This document shows positions 1-9,105 of a stretch of DNA of 64,000 nt, piece after piece (position 1 is the first letter of the stretch; every line of letters starts with the position of its first letter). Made by a program: the position numbers and the translations under genes. Source of the stretch: Sneathiella sedimenti (GTDB taxonomy: Bacteria > Pseudomonadota > Alphaproteobacteria > Sneathiellales > Sneathiellaceae); assembly GCF_017313765.1 (NCBI RefSeq), contig NZ_JAFLNC010000002.1, positions 186,001 through 250,000 on the forward strand, given 5' to 3'. The notes under the pieces were generated by a model, which did no database searches, had not been told where the DNA came from, and was given only the letters and a program-made list of their open reading frames with translations.

Positions 1-508
1 TCTCCAGCCGTTCGGACTCAAAAAACGCTAAAAGAAGCTTTCCCCCAACGGTACAATAAAGTTCGCGATTTTCCCCGATAGGGACGGAATAACGTATGGA
101 ATTTGTGCTTTCCACCTTATCAAGATAGGTCACCATATCGCCTTCATGGTTTAACGCCGCGATTACTGCCGTTTCCCCAGTTTCCCGCGCAAGGTCAACT
201 AGAGTAGGGCGCGCCAGTTTCAGAAATTCCCGGCCTGAAACGGCTCGCATCGCGAGTGTAATGAACCGAGGGCCAAGATAGTATCGGCCGTTCTCATCAC
301 GGCTGACGCATCCCTCCTCGGTTAAGCCGGCGAGGAGGCCGACAAGGCTTGTTTTCGGTGCAGAGGCGGAAATAGCCAATTGAGACAGTGTCGCACCTGT
401 ATCCATGGAGGCGAGTGATTCGAGAATTGAAAATATCCGTCCTACCGACTGCGGACCGCCCCGTGACGCCGATTTTTCGGGCTTTCTGTTCTGGCCGTCA
501 GGCGCCAT
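1..508 (-). CDS. IclR-family transcriptional regulator (partial, C-terminus outside window)
   Basis: The first 169 codons of an IclR-type regulator are present and the gene runs off the left edge. The ATG at 508 follows a GGAG nine bases upstream. The N-terminal helix-turn-helix reads VGRIFSILESLASM, then LSQLAISASAPKTSLVGLL, followed by the wing YYLGPRFITLAM. The start of the effector domain follows, with TYLDKVESTNSIRYSVPIG and YCTVGGKLLLAFF, both typical of IclR_C. Such proteins bind small aromatic or carboxylic acids and control nearby catabolic genes. The gene is co-directional with the SDR gene just upstream of it in transcription (about 65 bp gap), so it probably controls the SDR/MaoC/TRAP block; that link is inferred. 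Confidence 0.88.
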   Translation of the reverse strand, partial: MAPDGQNRKPEKSASRGGPQSVGRIFSILESLASMDTGATLSQLAISASAPKTSLVGLLAGLTEEGCVSRDENGRYYLGPRFITLAMRAVSGREFLKLARPTLVDLARETGETAVIAALNHEGDMVTYLDKVESTNSIRYSVPIGENRELYCTVGGKLLLAFFESERLE

Positions 509-572
509 ATTTCAATTCTCCGTATAAGAGGCAGGCATAGAAGTATGACCCTGTGCCTGCCTCGAGATTCAA

Positions 573-1346
573 CTAAACGCCAATCGTGTAACCGCCATTG
601 ACGGACAGATGCTGACCAGTGATATAGCTGGCAGCGGGCGAGAGCAGGAAGCAAACAGGTTGCGACACCTCGTCCGGCGTCGAGAAACGGCCCATGGGAA
701 CTTGTGCCATTACACCATCGCGGAATTTGTCCGAGCGGATCGTTTCGGTCATTTCAGTTTCGACGACACCGAAGCAAATCGTATTGACGCGGATCTGTTT
801 TGCCGACCATTCACGTGCAGCGCTCATCGTCAGGCCCATAACACCTGATTTTGCGGCCCCGTAGTTGATTTGCCCGATAGTCCCGCGACGTCCTGCGTCG
901 GAAGAAATATTGACGATCGAAGCAGGGCTCGTATCGCCATCCATCGCTCTTTGATACATGTGCCGACCTACGGCCTGCAAACAATAGAAGACGCCAGACA
1001 AGTTAACGTCGATAACCTGCTGCCAGGTCTCGATCGGCATTTTGGTGGCCATAGCAGCGCGGACAATGCCGGCATTATTGACGAGCCCATGGATTGCGCC
1101 ATTGCGTGCGACCGCTTTTTCCACCATGTCCTGAACAAATCCCGGATCAGCAACGGAGCCGACGTAAACCTCCGCCTTGTCGCTTCCCAATTCATCGGCG
1201 ATTGCATTCACCTTGTCTCCCTGCAGGTCGACCAAAATCGCCTTGCCACCGAGATCAACGACGAGTCTGGCAACGGCCTCGCCAATTCCCTGACCTGCAC
1301 CGGTCACGATCACGTTCTGGTTTTCAAGTGACATTGGGTTTATCAT
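573..1346 (-). CDS. SDR-family NAD(P)-dependent oxidoreductase
   Basis: This is a classical short-chain dehydrogenase of 257 aa. It carries the cofactor motif TGAGQGIG (residues 15-22), Asp40 at the end of strand 2 (which favours NAD over NADP), NNAG (90-93), and a catalytic Ser149-Tyr162-Lys166 set. The C-terminus YITGQHLSVNGGY is typical of FabG-like enzymes. I chose the ATG at 1346 because GGAGAAG lies just upstream; the reading frame stays open to 1460, but that extension has no ribosome site and no SDR homology. Divergent transcription from a MaoC hydratase and proximity to a TRAP importer suggest it oxidises a hydroxyacyl-CoA or hydroxy acid. The substrate is unknown. Confidence 0.9.
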   Translation of the reverse strand: MINPMSLENQNVIVTGAGQGIGEAVARLVVDLGGKAILVDLQGDKVNAIADELGSDKAEVYVGSVADPGFVQDMVEKAVARNGAIHGLVNNAGIVRAAMATKMPIETWQQVIDVNLSGVFYCLQAVGRHMYQRAMDGDTSPASIVNISSDAGRRGTIGQINYGAAKSGVMGLTMSAAREWSAKQIRVNTICFGVVETEMTETIRSDKFRDGVMAQVPMGRFSTPDEVSQPVCFLLSPAASYITGQHLSVNGGYTIGV

Positions 1347-1669
1347 TATTTTTCTTCTCCATTTATTGAAAAGCCTGTCGGCGCCGCCGATGCAATAGGC
1401 CATCTGAGTTTTGGCGATTATATTCATATGCGTAATGAATACGTATATCGATACAAACATAATGTGCGCCTGTCAATATCATTACGTTGGAATTTTGTAC
1501 GGGCCGCCGCTGATCTCTCGCCAGTTAATTGAAGGATTTCAATCAAAAAAGCGGATTGACAGTTTAGATATATCAAATATTATATTCGCATAAATATATT
1601 ATATACGCATATACGAACAAAAAAGATAGATAAATAAGTGCGTACTATTATAAGAAAAGGTGAGTAAAC
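1347..1669. promoter_or_regulatory. Divergent AT-rich control region between SDR and MaoC genes
   Basis: This 323-bp gap has no convincing gene. Rightward, TTGACA (1556-1561) is followed after 16 bp by TATTAT (1578-1583), a good sigma-70 match for the MaoC/TRAP operon. Leftward, TTGACA (complement of 1471-1476) has a weak -10, TATCGA, after 17 bp. A 9-mer ATATGCGTA at 1426-1434 recurs inverted as TACGCATAT at 1604-1612, flanking both promoters. ATTCAT (1422-1427) and ATGAAT (1435-1440) form a further inverted repeat around the first copy. These are plausible operator half-sites, possibly for the neighbouring IclR protein. Confidence 0.5.
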
Positions 1670-2527
1670 ATGATCCCGCAAAAAGTTATCGATTACAGTT
1701 TTCCGGATACCGAGGTCAGTTATACAGAGCGTGACGTCATACTTTACGCTCTCGGTGTAAATGTTGGCTTGGATCCGATGAACGAGCGGGAGCTGAAATA
1801 TCTTTTTGAGGACGGGCTGCAGGCATTGCCTTCCTATTCAATGGTCTTGGGGCACCCGGGATTCTGGCTGCGTGATCCCGCCTTGGAAGTTGATTGGGTC
1901 AAACTTTTGCATGCAGAGCAATTCCTCAGCATATCCCGGCCGTTGCCTGCAAAAGGAACGGTACTGGCCAGTCACAAAGTGCTGGGAATTACGGACAAAG
2001 GCGAGGGTAGGGGCGCCATTGTTTACTACGAGAAGCTGCTGTGTGATGCGAAAACCAAGGAAGAATTATGCCGCGTGACAACGGGTGTATTCTGTCGTGG
2101 AGATGGCGGCTGCGGGGATTATGGAGAGACGCCTGATGCCTTGGCGTCGCTGCCCGAGCAATCACCTGAAATCTCAGTGAGTAAAACCACCGACCTGCGG
2201 TCGGCGCTGATTTATCGCCTGAGCGGAGATTACAACCCCTTGCATATTATGCCCGATATCGCGCGTCAGGCGGGATACGACCGACCAATCCTGCATGGCT
2301 TGTGCAGCATGGGTATCGTCGGACTGATTTTGCAGGAAACGGTTGGCAAATCCGACCCGGCCCTTTTTGGCGGGTATGCCTGTCGATTTAGCAGGCCCGT
2401 CTTTCCGGGCGATACGCTGCGGGTCGATATCTGGCCTGATGATCAGGGGGGACGTTTTCGCGTTGTTGTTGAAGATCGAAACGAGGTTGTCCTTGATCGC
2501 GGTCATTTTAGTCTCAGGGCTCCTTAG
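1670..2527 (+). CDS. MaoC-like / hydratase-2-type dehydratase
   Basis: This 285-aa protein has a double hot-dog layout. The N-terminal half is degenerate, and the C-terminal half carries the (R)-specific enoyl-CoA hydratase 2 motif YRLSGDYNPLHIMP, with Asp187 and His192 as the expected catalytic pair, followed by GYDRPILHGL (202-211). Known relatives, such as the hydratase domain of peroxisomal MFE-2, hydrate 2-enoyl-CoA to (R)-3-hydroxyacyl-CoA. The usual Asp after HI is Met194 here, so the substrate may differ. The ATG at 1670 has AGGTGAG upstream. It is the first gene of an operon-like run with TRAP system 1 and faces the SDR gene, so the two enzymes may perform successive steps. Confidence 0.85.
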   Translation: MIPQKVIDYSFPDTEVSYTERDVILYALGVNVGLDPMNERELKYLFEDGLQALPSYSMVLGHPGFWLRDPALEVDWVKLLHAEQFLSISRPLPAKGTVLASHKVLGITDKGEGRGAIVYYEKLLCDAKTKEELCRVTTGVFCRGDGGCGDYGETPDALASLPEQSPEISVSKTTDLRSALIYRLSGDYNPLHIMPDIARQAGYDRPILHGLCSMGIVGLILQETVGKSDPALFGGYACRFSRPVFPGDTLRVDIWPDDQGGRFRVVVEDRNEVVLDRGHFSLRAP

Positions 2528-2695
2528 GTCCTGACCAGTGAAAAGGAGAAAACACGCGTCGCCGTCGTGAATTTGTAGAAAGGAGCCCTGCCGTGATGGG
2601 CGACAAAGCCGGTGAAAAAAGCGAACGCAATATCAAAATTTTTTGTTGAAATCGGCAATAAAGCCGAAACTGAAGTCTAACAATAGGGGAGAAAA

Positions 2696-3766
2696 ATGAA
2701 TTATATAAGTAACTTAAAGACGCTCGTTTGTGCGGGGTTATTGACTGTAGCGGTTGCATTGCCGGCGAGTGCCACCAGAGTCCTGACATGGACCGATGGC
2801 AGTCCAAATCGTGGTACGCGTGCGGAAGCGGCGCAATGGTTTGCGGACGAGTTGGAAAAGCGCACCAATGGTGAACTGAAAATCGAATTTCATTGGGGCG
2901 GCGCGCTTCTGAAGCCAAAAGCTGCGGTCAAGGGTATCGGTGCGGGCGCTGCGGACATGGGGTTGGTGCTGGGTGTATATAACCCCAAACTGCATCAGGC
3001 CTATATTCTTGGCGATCTACCGACAGCTTATTCGGATCCGTGGGTGAGCACCCGTGCCATTTACGATCTGGTGCATCAGAACGAGGATATGCAGGCGGAA
3101 TTCGCCAATTCGAACCTGCAATATATTACCAACGTGACCTCGACCGAAATTCAACTGATTTGTAAGGACAAGCCTGTCAAGACATTGGACGACGTCAAGG
3201 GGTTGAAGATCCGCGGTATTGGCGTCTATGGCAAGATTTTCAACGATTTTGGCGCGACGAATGTGGCAATGCCTGTTTATGAATCATATCAGGCGATTGA
3301 CACAGGTCTTGTGAATTGTACGCAGATTTATGGCTATGCTATTCCGGCGTTCAAACTTCAGGAAGTTGCAAAAGATATTACCAAGCTTGATTGGGGTGCC
3401 TTGCTTGGTCTTGCCTATGTCATGAACAAGGATACCTATAACAGCCTGACCCCTGAGCAGCAGAAAATCATCAATGAACTCGGCGCTGAATCCATTGATT
3501 ATTACGTTGAAAAAATGATGCTGGACAACGATGTCCTGACTAACAATCCAAACTCTGAAATTGATGGAACCAAAGTAAATATCTATGAGTTCTCGGATGC
3601 GGATAAAGCGCGCCTTCTGGAAGCGACCAATAAATATCTCGAGGAATGGCAGAAAAGTGCGACTGAAGCGGGGATCGATGCCGTCGCTTTGCAAAGTCAG
3701 TTTCATGACCTTCTGAAGAAGTATGACGACGAGCGGAAAGCCAAGGGCTATCCATGGAACCGCTAA
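2696..3766 (+). CDS. dctP: TRAP transporter substrate-binding protein (system 1, DctP family)
   Basis: This is a 356-aa periplasmic binding protein with a signal peptide ending near PASA (residue 26). Family landmarks are WTDGSPNRG, FHWGGALL, GAGAADMGL and the ligand-gating segment LKIRGIGVYG followed by AIDTGLVNC. The Arg of the IRG motif normally clamps a substrate carboxylate, so an organic acid is the expected ligand. GGGGAGAAAA lies just before the ATG. The 3' end overlaps the small-permease gene by 13 bp, so the three TRAP genes are co-transcribed. The protein is closest in style to the binding protein of system 3 at 46888-48003, which shares HWGG and GAG-ADMG. Confidence 0.93.
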   Translation: MNYISNLKTLVCAGLLTVAVALPASATRVLTWTDGSPNRGTRAEAAQWFADELEKRTNGELKIEFHWGGALLKPKAAVKGIGAGAADMGLVLGVYNPKLHQAYILGDLPTAYSDPWVSTRAIYDLVHQNEDMQAEFANSNLQYITNVTSTEIQLICKDKPVKTLDDVKGLKIRGIGVYGKIFNDFGATNVAMPVYESYQAIDTGLVNCTQIYGYAIPAFKLQEVAKDITKLDWGALLGLAYVMNKDTYNSLTPEQQKIINELGAESIDYYVEKMMLDNDVLTNNPNSEIDGTKVNIYEFSDADKARLLEATNKYLEEWQKSATEAGIDAVALQSQFHDLLKKYDDERKAKGYPWNR

Positions 3767-4308
3767 CCGGGAACTCCCCGGAGAGGCCGGGGCCTTGGAT
3801 TTTGCAGAAACTGGAGGGGGTACTTGTAACCCTCTCCATCTGCTGCATTCTCGGCATTTGTGCCATTATCAACATCACCATTTTCGGTCGGTTTCTGTTC
3901 GGCGTCTCGATCCCCGATGATGTGATCATGGTGCGGGAGTTGATGATTGGCGCTGTGGTTCTGCCGCTCGCCTATGTCGCGGCGGAGCGAGCACATATCA
4001 TGGTGGAGGTATTTACCAGCCATATGCCCGATCGTTGGCAACCGGGTCTGAACCTTCTGAGCTCGCTGGTCGGGAGCTTGATGCTCCTTCCCATCCTGTA
4101 CGGAGGCTATCTCGACTTTGATAGCGTGACTTCTGACGGCGCCTATTTTTTTGGTGAGCTGAATTTGCCCGAATGGCCAGGGCGCCTGATTTTCCTGGTT
4201 GGTTATATCGTGTTTGTTTTGCGGCTGTTTGTGTTGACAGGCAAGGACGCCATGACCGTCGTCCGATCCTTTACGCACTCATCGTCTCCGCCTTCCGAAG
4301 AAAGCTAA
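3754..4308 (+). CDS. dctQ: TRAP transporter small permease (system 1, DctQ family)
   Basis: This 184-aa inner-membrane protein has four hydrophobic segments (about 25-48, 62-80, 105-125 and 145-165), as expected for the small TRAP subunit. The family signature is present as INITIFGRFLFGVSIPDDV and ERAHIMVEVFT. The ATG at 3754 lies inside the end of the binding-protein gene, which points to translational coupling. Downstream, six bases separate it from the large permease. It works with DctP and DctM as a Na+-driven secondary importer. Confidence 0.9.
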   Translation: MEPLTGNSPERPGPWILQKLEGVLVTLSICCILGICAIINITIFGRFLFGVSIPDDVIMVRELMIGAVVLPLAYVAAERAHIMVEVFTSHMPDRWQPGLNLLSSLVGSLMLLPILYGGYLDFDSVTSDGAYFFGELNLPEWPGRLIFLVGYIVFVLRLFVLTGKDAMTVVRSFTHSSSPPSEES

Positions 4309-4314
4309 TTTCCC

Positions 4315-5655
4315 ATGGATCCGTCAACTATTGGCCTGTTCGGCTTTATTATCACCCTTGTGCTTATCTGCCTGCGCGTGCCTATCGGATTTGCCCTCGC
4401 CGGCCTTGCCATCATCTGCACATATCTGTTCTTCGGGTTTAAGTCCGGCGATGAATTTCAGGCAGCAAAGGCGGTTTATCCGACGCTGGCGCTCATTTCC
4501 TCGAATGTGTTCGAGTTTCTGCATTCCTATCCGTTGAGCATGGTGCCCTTGTTTATCGCGCTCGGCCATATCGCCTACCACGCCGAGATTACCACGGATA
4601 TCTACTATGCGGTGCGTGTCTGGCTGGCGCGGGTCCCGGGCGGACTTGCCATGGCCTCCGCAATCGGCTGTACAGGCTTTTCGGCCATCACCGGATCCAG
4701 CCTAGCCTGTGCGTCGGCGATGGGGCGGATTTGTATCCCGGAAATGATGCGCTTCAACTATAGCCCGCAGCTCGCCACCTCGACGGTGGCGATTGGCGGC
4801 ACCCTCGGGGCGCTGATACCACCGAGTATCCTGTTCATCATGTACGGCCTGTTTACCGAGCAATCGATCAACAAGCTGTTTCTGGCGGGTATCATTCCCG
4901 GTCTCTTGTCACTAGGTGGTATCCTCACGGTCGTTTTTGTCTGGTCCAAGCTGAAGCCGCAGGATGCACCGACCGCCGACACGACCTATACGGCGCGTGA
5001 ACGCTGGCGGGCGACCTTTCGGGCCTGGCCGGCCTTCTCGCTTTTCCTGATAATCATTGGCGGGATCTATGGCGGGATCTTTACCGCGACGGAAGCCGCA
5101 GCAGTTTCGATGTTTATCGCGTTGGCGTATGGAGTTCTGGCGCGCAAGCTGTCCTGGGCGCATTTCCTGCAAGCGATGAAGGACACAGCGGTGCAAAGTG
5201 CGACCATCTTCTTTATCGCTGTCTGTGCCAAGATGTTTGTCGCCTTTGTTTCCCTGACGGGCCTGACCCACGACCTCATCAGCCTCATTGAGTATTACCA
5301 GATGTCGGACTGGGCCATTCTCATAATGATTGCCTTGATCTATCTGGTGATGGGGATGTTCCTGGATCCGCTGGGAATCATGCTGTTGACCTTGCCGTTT
5401 GTCATCCCGTTGATTGAGGGAATGGGCTATGACCTGATCTGGTTCGGCGTTGTTGTTGTCAAGCTGCTGGAAATAGGTCTGATCACGCCACCTGTGGGCC
5501 TCAATGTCTTTATTATCAATAGTGTCGTCAACAATACCATACCGGTACACACCATATTCCGGGGCGTCATCAATTTCCTCGCCATGGACATCGTTGTCTT
5601 CGCGTTGATCCTGGCGTTCCCCATCCTCTCCCTATTTCTTCCAAATTCGCTATAG
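4315..5655 (+). CDS. dctM: TRAP transporter large permease (system 1, DctM family)
   Basis: This 446-aa protein of about 12 membrane segments has the DctM hallmarks: PIGFALAGLA near the N-terminus, GFSAITGSSLACASAMGRI, the hairpin GGTLGALIPPSI, and ITPPVGLNVFIIN near the C-terminus. It is the ion-coupled translocation channel of TRAP system 1. Much of the sequence around FSAITGSS and GTLGALIPPS is shared with the large permease of system 3 (44954-46297), more than with system 2, so systems 1 and 3 look like paralogues. No terminator is evident in the 217 bp that follow. Confidence 0.94.
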   Translation: MDPSTIGLFGFIITLVLICLRVPIGFALAGLAIICTYLFFGFKSGDEFQAAKAVYPTLALISSNVFEFLHSYPLSMVPLFIALGHIAYHAEITTDIYYAVRVWLARVPGGLAMASAIGCTGFSAITGSSLACASAMGRICIPEMMRFNYSPQLATSTVAIGGTLGALIPPSILFIMYGLFTEQSINKLFLAGIIPGLLSLGGILTVVFVWSKLKPQDAPTADTTYTARERWRATFRAWPAFSLFLIIIGGIYGGIFTATEAAAVSMFIALAYGVLARKLSWAHFLQAMKDTAVQSATIFFIAVCAKMFVAFVSLTGLTHDLISLIEYYQMSDWAILIMIALIYLVMGMFLDPLGIMLLTLPFVIPLIEGMGYDLIWFGVVVVKLLEIGLITPPVGLNVFIINSVVNNTIPVHTIFRGVINFLAMDIVVFALILAFPILSLFLPNSL

Positions 5656-5872
5656 GCGCGGGAGCAACAGTAATGTCACGATAGTTTGCAACCTCTAAAT
5701 TTTTTCGTTCTTATGATTGAGCTGAAAGCCATTCATTTTCGGCTCGATTATCAGCTGGCTTTCGATCATCATGCTTATCAGTACACACTGGGATTTGGGT
5801 AGTCTTGTGATAGGATTTCAGGTGTTTGAAATGGAGTAGTGAACGAAGCGATCTAATAAAAAGGTTGTAGTA

Positions 5873-6934
5873 ATGGAGAATGAAAAGAAATTTCCCCCGC
5901 CGAAGATCGACACGCCGAGCGCATGGTATGGACATGAAATGGCGAAGAATACGGATATCTGGCTCACGGATCTCTCATCAATCGAGGTGTCGGAACTAGA
6001 AGATGCTGCTGAACGCTTTCAGGCACGTAATCTTGATCTGGTGCAGATATCGCCGGACAATTTCCCGCTTCCTCAGTTAGGGCCGAAATTGGCGCGATTG
6101 CGCAATGACTTGATGCATGGCATTGGCTTTGAACTTCTGCGTGGCCTGCCGGTGCAACAATACAGCCAGAAAATGGCGGCAACTATATTCTGCGGCATAG
6201 GATCCTATCTCGGCGCGGCGAGGTCGCAAAATGCCGCTGGTCATATCCTCGGCCATGTGCGGGATGTCGGCAGGGATATTAATGATGCCGGGACGCGGAT
6301 TTACCAAACATCAAAGCGTCAGACATTTCACACGGACTCAACGGATGTCGTTGGTCTTATGTGCCTCCGTACGGCGAAGGAGGGAGGGCTTTCTCAACTG
6401 GTCAGCACAGCGACGATCTATAATGAGATGCAGCGGCAAAGACCGGATTTAGCCGCAGAGATGTTTAAACCTGTGGCAACTGATCGCCGAGGGGAGGTCC
6501 CTCCAGGCGAGAAACCCTATTTTGAAATTCCGGTTCTGAACTGGTGTCAGGGATACTTGACAGGTCTTTACCAACGGCAATATGTCAACAGTGCCCAGCG
6601 GTTTCCAGACGCGCCCCGGCTTACCGGCAAGCAGGTGGAGGCCCTTGATTTTTTTGATTCTCTTGCAAATGATCCTGAGCTTCATCTCTCGATGCAGCTG
6701 CAACCGGGAGATATGCAGTTCGTTTATAACCATGCACTTATGCATGATCGGACGGCGTTCGTCGACTGGCCTGAACAGGATAAAAAGCGCCACTTGCTGC
6801 GGTTATGGCTGTCGCTGCCGGGCGACCGACCACTGCCGGACTGTTTCCGGCAACGCTATGGCACTATCGAGATTGGCAATCGTGGCGGCATTATTGTTGA
6901 GGGAACGAAGCTGAATGTTCCGCTGGACGCATAG
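5873..6934 (+). CDS. TauD/TfdA-family Fe(II)/2-oxoglutarate dioxygenase
   Basis: This 353-aa protein has the double-stranded beta-helix iron site. His153 and Asp155 come from FHTDSTD, the distal His is probably His291 in ALMHDRTAF, and an Arg in KKRHLLRLWLS (Arg306 or Arg310) is placed to bind 2-oxoglutarate. Members hydroxylate or cleave taurine, aryloxyacids, amines or other small acids. This subgroup, with its WPEQDKKRHLLRLWL tail, is common beside alphaproteobacterial importers but its substrates are mostly uncharacterised. It lies 217 bp after TRAP system 1 on the same strand, so its substrate may be what that system imports; this is inference. Confidence 0.85.
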   Translation: MENEKKFPPPKIDTPSAWYGHEMAKNTDIWLTDLSSIEVSELEDAAERFQARNLDLVQISPDNFPLPQLGPKLARLRNDLMHGIGFELLRGLPVQQYSQKMAATIFCGIGSYLGAARSQNAAGHILGHVRDVGRDINDAGTRIYQTSKRQTFHTDSTDVVGLMCLRTAKEGGLSQLVSTATIYNEMQRQRPDLAAEMFKPVATDRRGEVPPGEKPYFEIPVLNWCQGYLTGLYQRQYVNSAQRFPDAPRLTGKQVEALDFFDSLANDPELHLSMQLQPGDMQFVYNHALMHDRTAFVDWPEQDKKRHLLRLWLSLPGDRPLPDCFRQRYGTIEIGNRGGIIVEGTKLNVPLDA

Positions 6935-7067
6935 ACAGGGCCTTGCTTAGGAAATGGCGGCAGTTCAAATGCGCGTCAATTGAAATCCATTGAGGGAATA
7001 GTTAAATGCCTTGTTAAAGGTTTGGTCTTTTCAAACCGTGGTGTTCTCTTGATGTTTGGAGGCCTTG

Positions 7068-7907
7068 ATGAATGTGCTGAAAATTGCCGCTTTCTCTGAT
7101 GGAGCTAAAGGCGGAAATCCAGCGGGAGTTGCCCTGAGCGATACGCTTCCCGCCCCGGAAAAAATGCAGGAGAGCGCTGCGGAAGTGGGGTTTTCAGAAA
7201 CGGCTTTTGCGGCGCTGGAAAAGGATCAAAAAACATGGCGGGTCCGGTATTTTTCACCGGAATCTGAGGTGCCGTTTTGCGGTCACGCGACAATAGCGCT
7301 CGGGGCGGCACTGGCGGAAAAATTCGGTCCGGGAAAATATATGCTACGCCTTAATGACGCTGAAATTAGCGTCGAGGGGGAGAAATTGGAGGGTCGTTAT
7401 GCTGCGGCCTTGCAGTCTCCGCCAACGAGAAGCGATCCATTGGGGCAATCGGAAATAGAGGCGACATTGGCTCTATTCGGATACTCTCACGACCAGCTGG
7501 ATGACAGTATCCCGCCCGCGCGCATTCACGGTGGAGCAGATCATTATGTTTTCGCCCTTAAAAACCGGGATGATCTAAGGTCCATGAATTATGACCTGGA
7601 TTCTGGTCGGCAGTTTATGAGAAGCCGGGATTTGATCACCATTATGCTTTTATGGCGCGAGGACGAAACAACCTTTCATGTCCGTAACGCGTTTGCCTCA
7701 GGCGGCGTGCTGGAGGATCCCGCGACCGGGGCGGCCGCGGCGGCGTTTTCCGGATACTTGAGGGACATTGCCTGGCCGCATGGTGGCAAGATAAACATCA
7801 TACAGGGGGAAGATATGGGCGCCCGTTCCTTGATAACCGCTGAAATTGGCGATGAAGCCGGGAGTTCAATACGGGTCTCGGGAATGACCCGTAAGATGGA
7901 TGATTGA
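7068..7907 (+). CDS. PhzF-family isomerase/epimerase
   Basis: This 279-aa protein carries the PhzF fold markers: FSDGAKGGNPAGV at the N-terminus, the catalytic Glu44 in GFSETAF, VPFCGHATIALGAAL (residues 68-81), and GGVLEDPATGAAAAAF near the C-terminus. Family members catalyse metal-independent proton shifts, for example on dihydrohydroxyanthranilate in phenazine synthesis; most genomic members have unknown substrates. I chose the ATG at 7068 because GGAGG lies five bases upstream; a TTG four codons earlier is less likely. No phenazine genes are present, so a catabolic or housekeeping role is more likely. It lies 133 bp after the dioxygenase gene on the same strand. Confidence 0.87.
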   Translation: MNVLKIAAFSDGAKGGNPAGVALSDTLPAPEKMQESAAEVGFSETAFAALEKDQKTWRVRYFSPESEVPFCGHATIALGAALAEKFGPGKYMLRLNDAEISVEGEKLEGRYAAALQSPPTRSDPLGQSEIEATLALFGYSHDQLDDSIPPARIHGGADHYVFALKNRDDLRSMNYDLDSGRQFMRSRDLITIMLLWREDETTFHVRNAFASGGVLEDPATGAAAAAFSGYLRDIAWPHGGKINIIQGEDMGARSLITAEIGDEAGSSIRVSGMTRKMDD

Positions 7908-7980
7908 CAGGCTGCTCAAGCATCCCTGCATGTTCCTCTGTTAAGAAAGAAGGTCACGGCCCTGATAATGGCAACATCAG

Positions 7981-9105
7981 TCAGGAATGCGGAACAAGGT
8001 ATTTTTTGAACTCATTCAGGTCCGGTTCCACGCCAAGACCGGGACTTTCTCTCAAGGTTGCCATGCCGTTGGAGCCCGATAGCATATCGCCAACAAGATC
8101 GGTACGAAGCGGGTTCAGGTTGGCATCTACTTCGAGCAGGCCATCGCCGCCCGCCGCCGCCAGAGCGTGAGCCGAGGCAACAAGACCGATGCCGCCGCCA
8201 AGATAATGTGGACAATAGCGGGCACCGGAGGCAATTATCCGCCGGGCCAGCGGGACGCATTTCGACAGGCCGCCCCATTTTGCAAGGTCCGGCTGAATCA
8301 CGGAGAGGGCTTTGTGAGCAATCGCTGCATCGAAGACGTCATCGCCAGCCATGTTCTCACCGCCAGCCAACGGCATGGGCGCGACGCTTTCTAGCTGAGC
8401 CCATTCCTTTTCGCGTCTGTCAGCGGGAATGGCCTCTTCAAGCCAAGAAAGGCCATACTCCTCAAAACTGCTTGCGGCATAACAGGCTTCCTCGATGTTC
8501 CATGCCTGGTTCGCGTCGGTCATCAACTGCCTGTCAGGCCCCAGGAGATCCCGAAGTGTTCTTAAATTCCGATGGTCGAGTTCCAGTCCAAACCCAACCT
8601 TCAATTTGATTGCCGTATAGCCGTCATTTAGTGCTGCTTCTGCCAGCCGTTCCGGCCTGTCCGGGCTCAAGCCACTTGCGTAGATCGGAACCTGGTTTCG
8701 ATCGCCACCCAGCCTTTTCCAGATCGGCAGGCCGTCCTTCTTGGCGGCTAAATCGTGCAGCGCGATATCAAGGCCCGCGATACATTGTGCAATTGGCCCG
8801 GCTTCCCCGGTTTGTATTGCAAGAATTCGTGTTAAACCGGTTAATTTATTAAAAGCGGATTCGGTGTCGTGAAATGTTTCGCGTAATAGTATCGGAGCAA
8901 AAACATCATCGACAAGCCGCGCGCGATGTTCCGCACCGACATTCGGAAAGTTGCACCATATCTCGCCCCAACCGGTGACGCCATCTGCATCACGGAGGCG
9001 GATAAGTACCATTGGCCGATCCCGCATTGTGCCGAAGGAGGTAACGACTGGTTCAGTAAGCGGGTAGCGAAAAACGAAGCACTCAACTGTCTTGATATCG
9101 ATCAT
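7981..9105 (-). CDS. Mandelate racemase/muconate lactonizing enzyme family protein (acid-sugar dehydratase-like)
   Basis: This 374-aa enolase-superfamily enzyme has Lys167-x-Lys169 (AIKLKVG) as one catalytic base pair. Metal ligands are Asp197 (MTDANQAW), a Glu in WLEEAI (223/224) and Glu250 (GGEN); Asp273 and His300 (YCPHYLGGGIG) form the opposite base. The lid domain is at the N-terminus (1-120). Such enzymes abstract a proton alpha to a carboxylate and usually dehydrate or epimerise sugar acids. The start codon overlaps the stop of the upstream GntR regulator gene (ATGA, 9102-9105), so they form an operon. An aldehyde dehydrogenase gene diverges from the pair, and it may oxidise a downstream product. 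Confidence 0.9.
   Translation of the reverse strand: MIDIKTVECFVFRYPLTEPVVTSFGTMRDRPMVLIRLRDADGVTGWGEIWCNFPNVGAEHRARLVDDVFAPILLRETFHDTESAFNKLTGLTRILAIQTGEAGPIAQCIAGLDIALHDLAAKKDGLPIWKRLGGDRNQVPIYASGLSPDRPERLAEAALNDGYTAIKLKVGFGLELDHRNLRTLRDLLGPDRQLMTDANQAWNIEEACYAASSFEEYGLSWLEEAIPADRREKEWAQLESVAPMPLAGGENMAGDDVFDAAIAHKALSVIQPDLAKWGGLSKCVPLARRIIASGARYCPHYLGGGIGLVASAHALAAAGGDGLLEVDANLNPLRTDLVGDMLSGSNGMATLRESPGLGVEPDLNEFKKYLVPHS

Noticed and set aside
7068-7907. Phenazine biosynthesis gene
   Set aside because: PhzF-fold proteins are widespread outside phenazine producers, and no other phz gene is present.
8832-8848. AAACCGGTTAA resembling the LacI palindrome at 40001
   Set aside because: It is inside the enolase-superfamily coding region, is not a full dyad and has no regulatory position.
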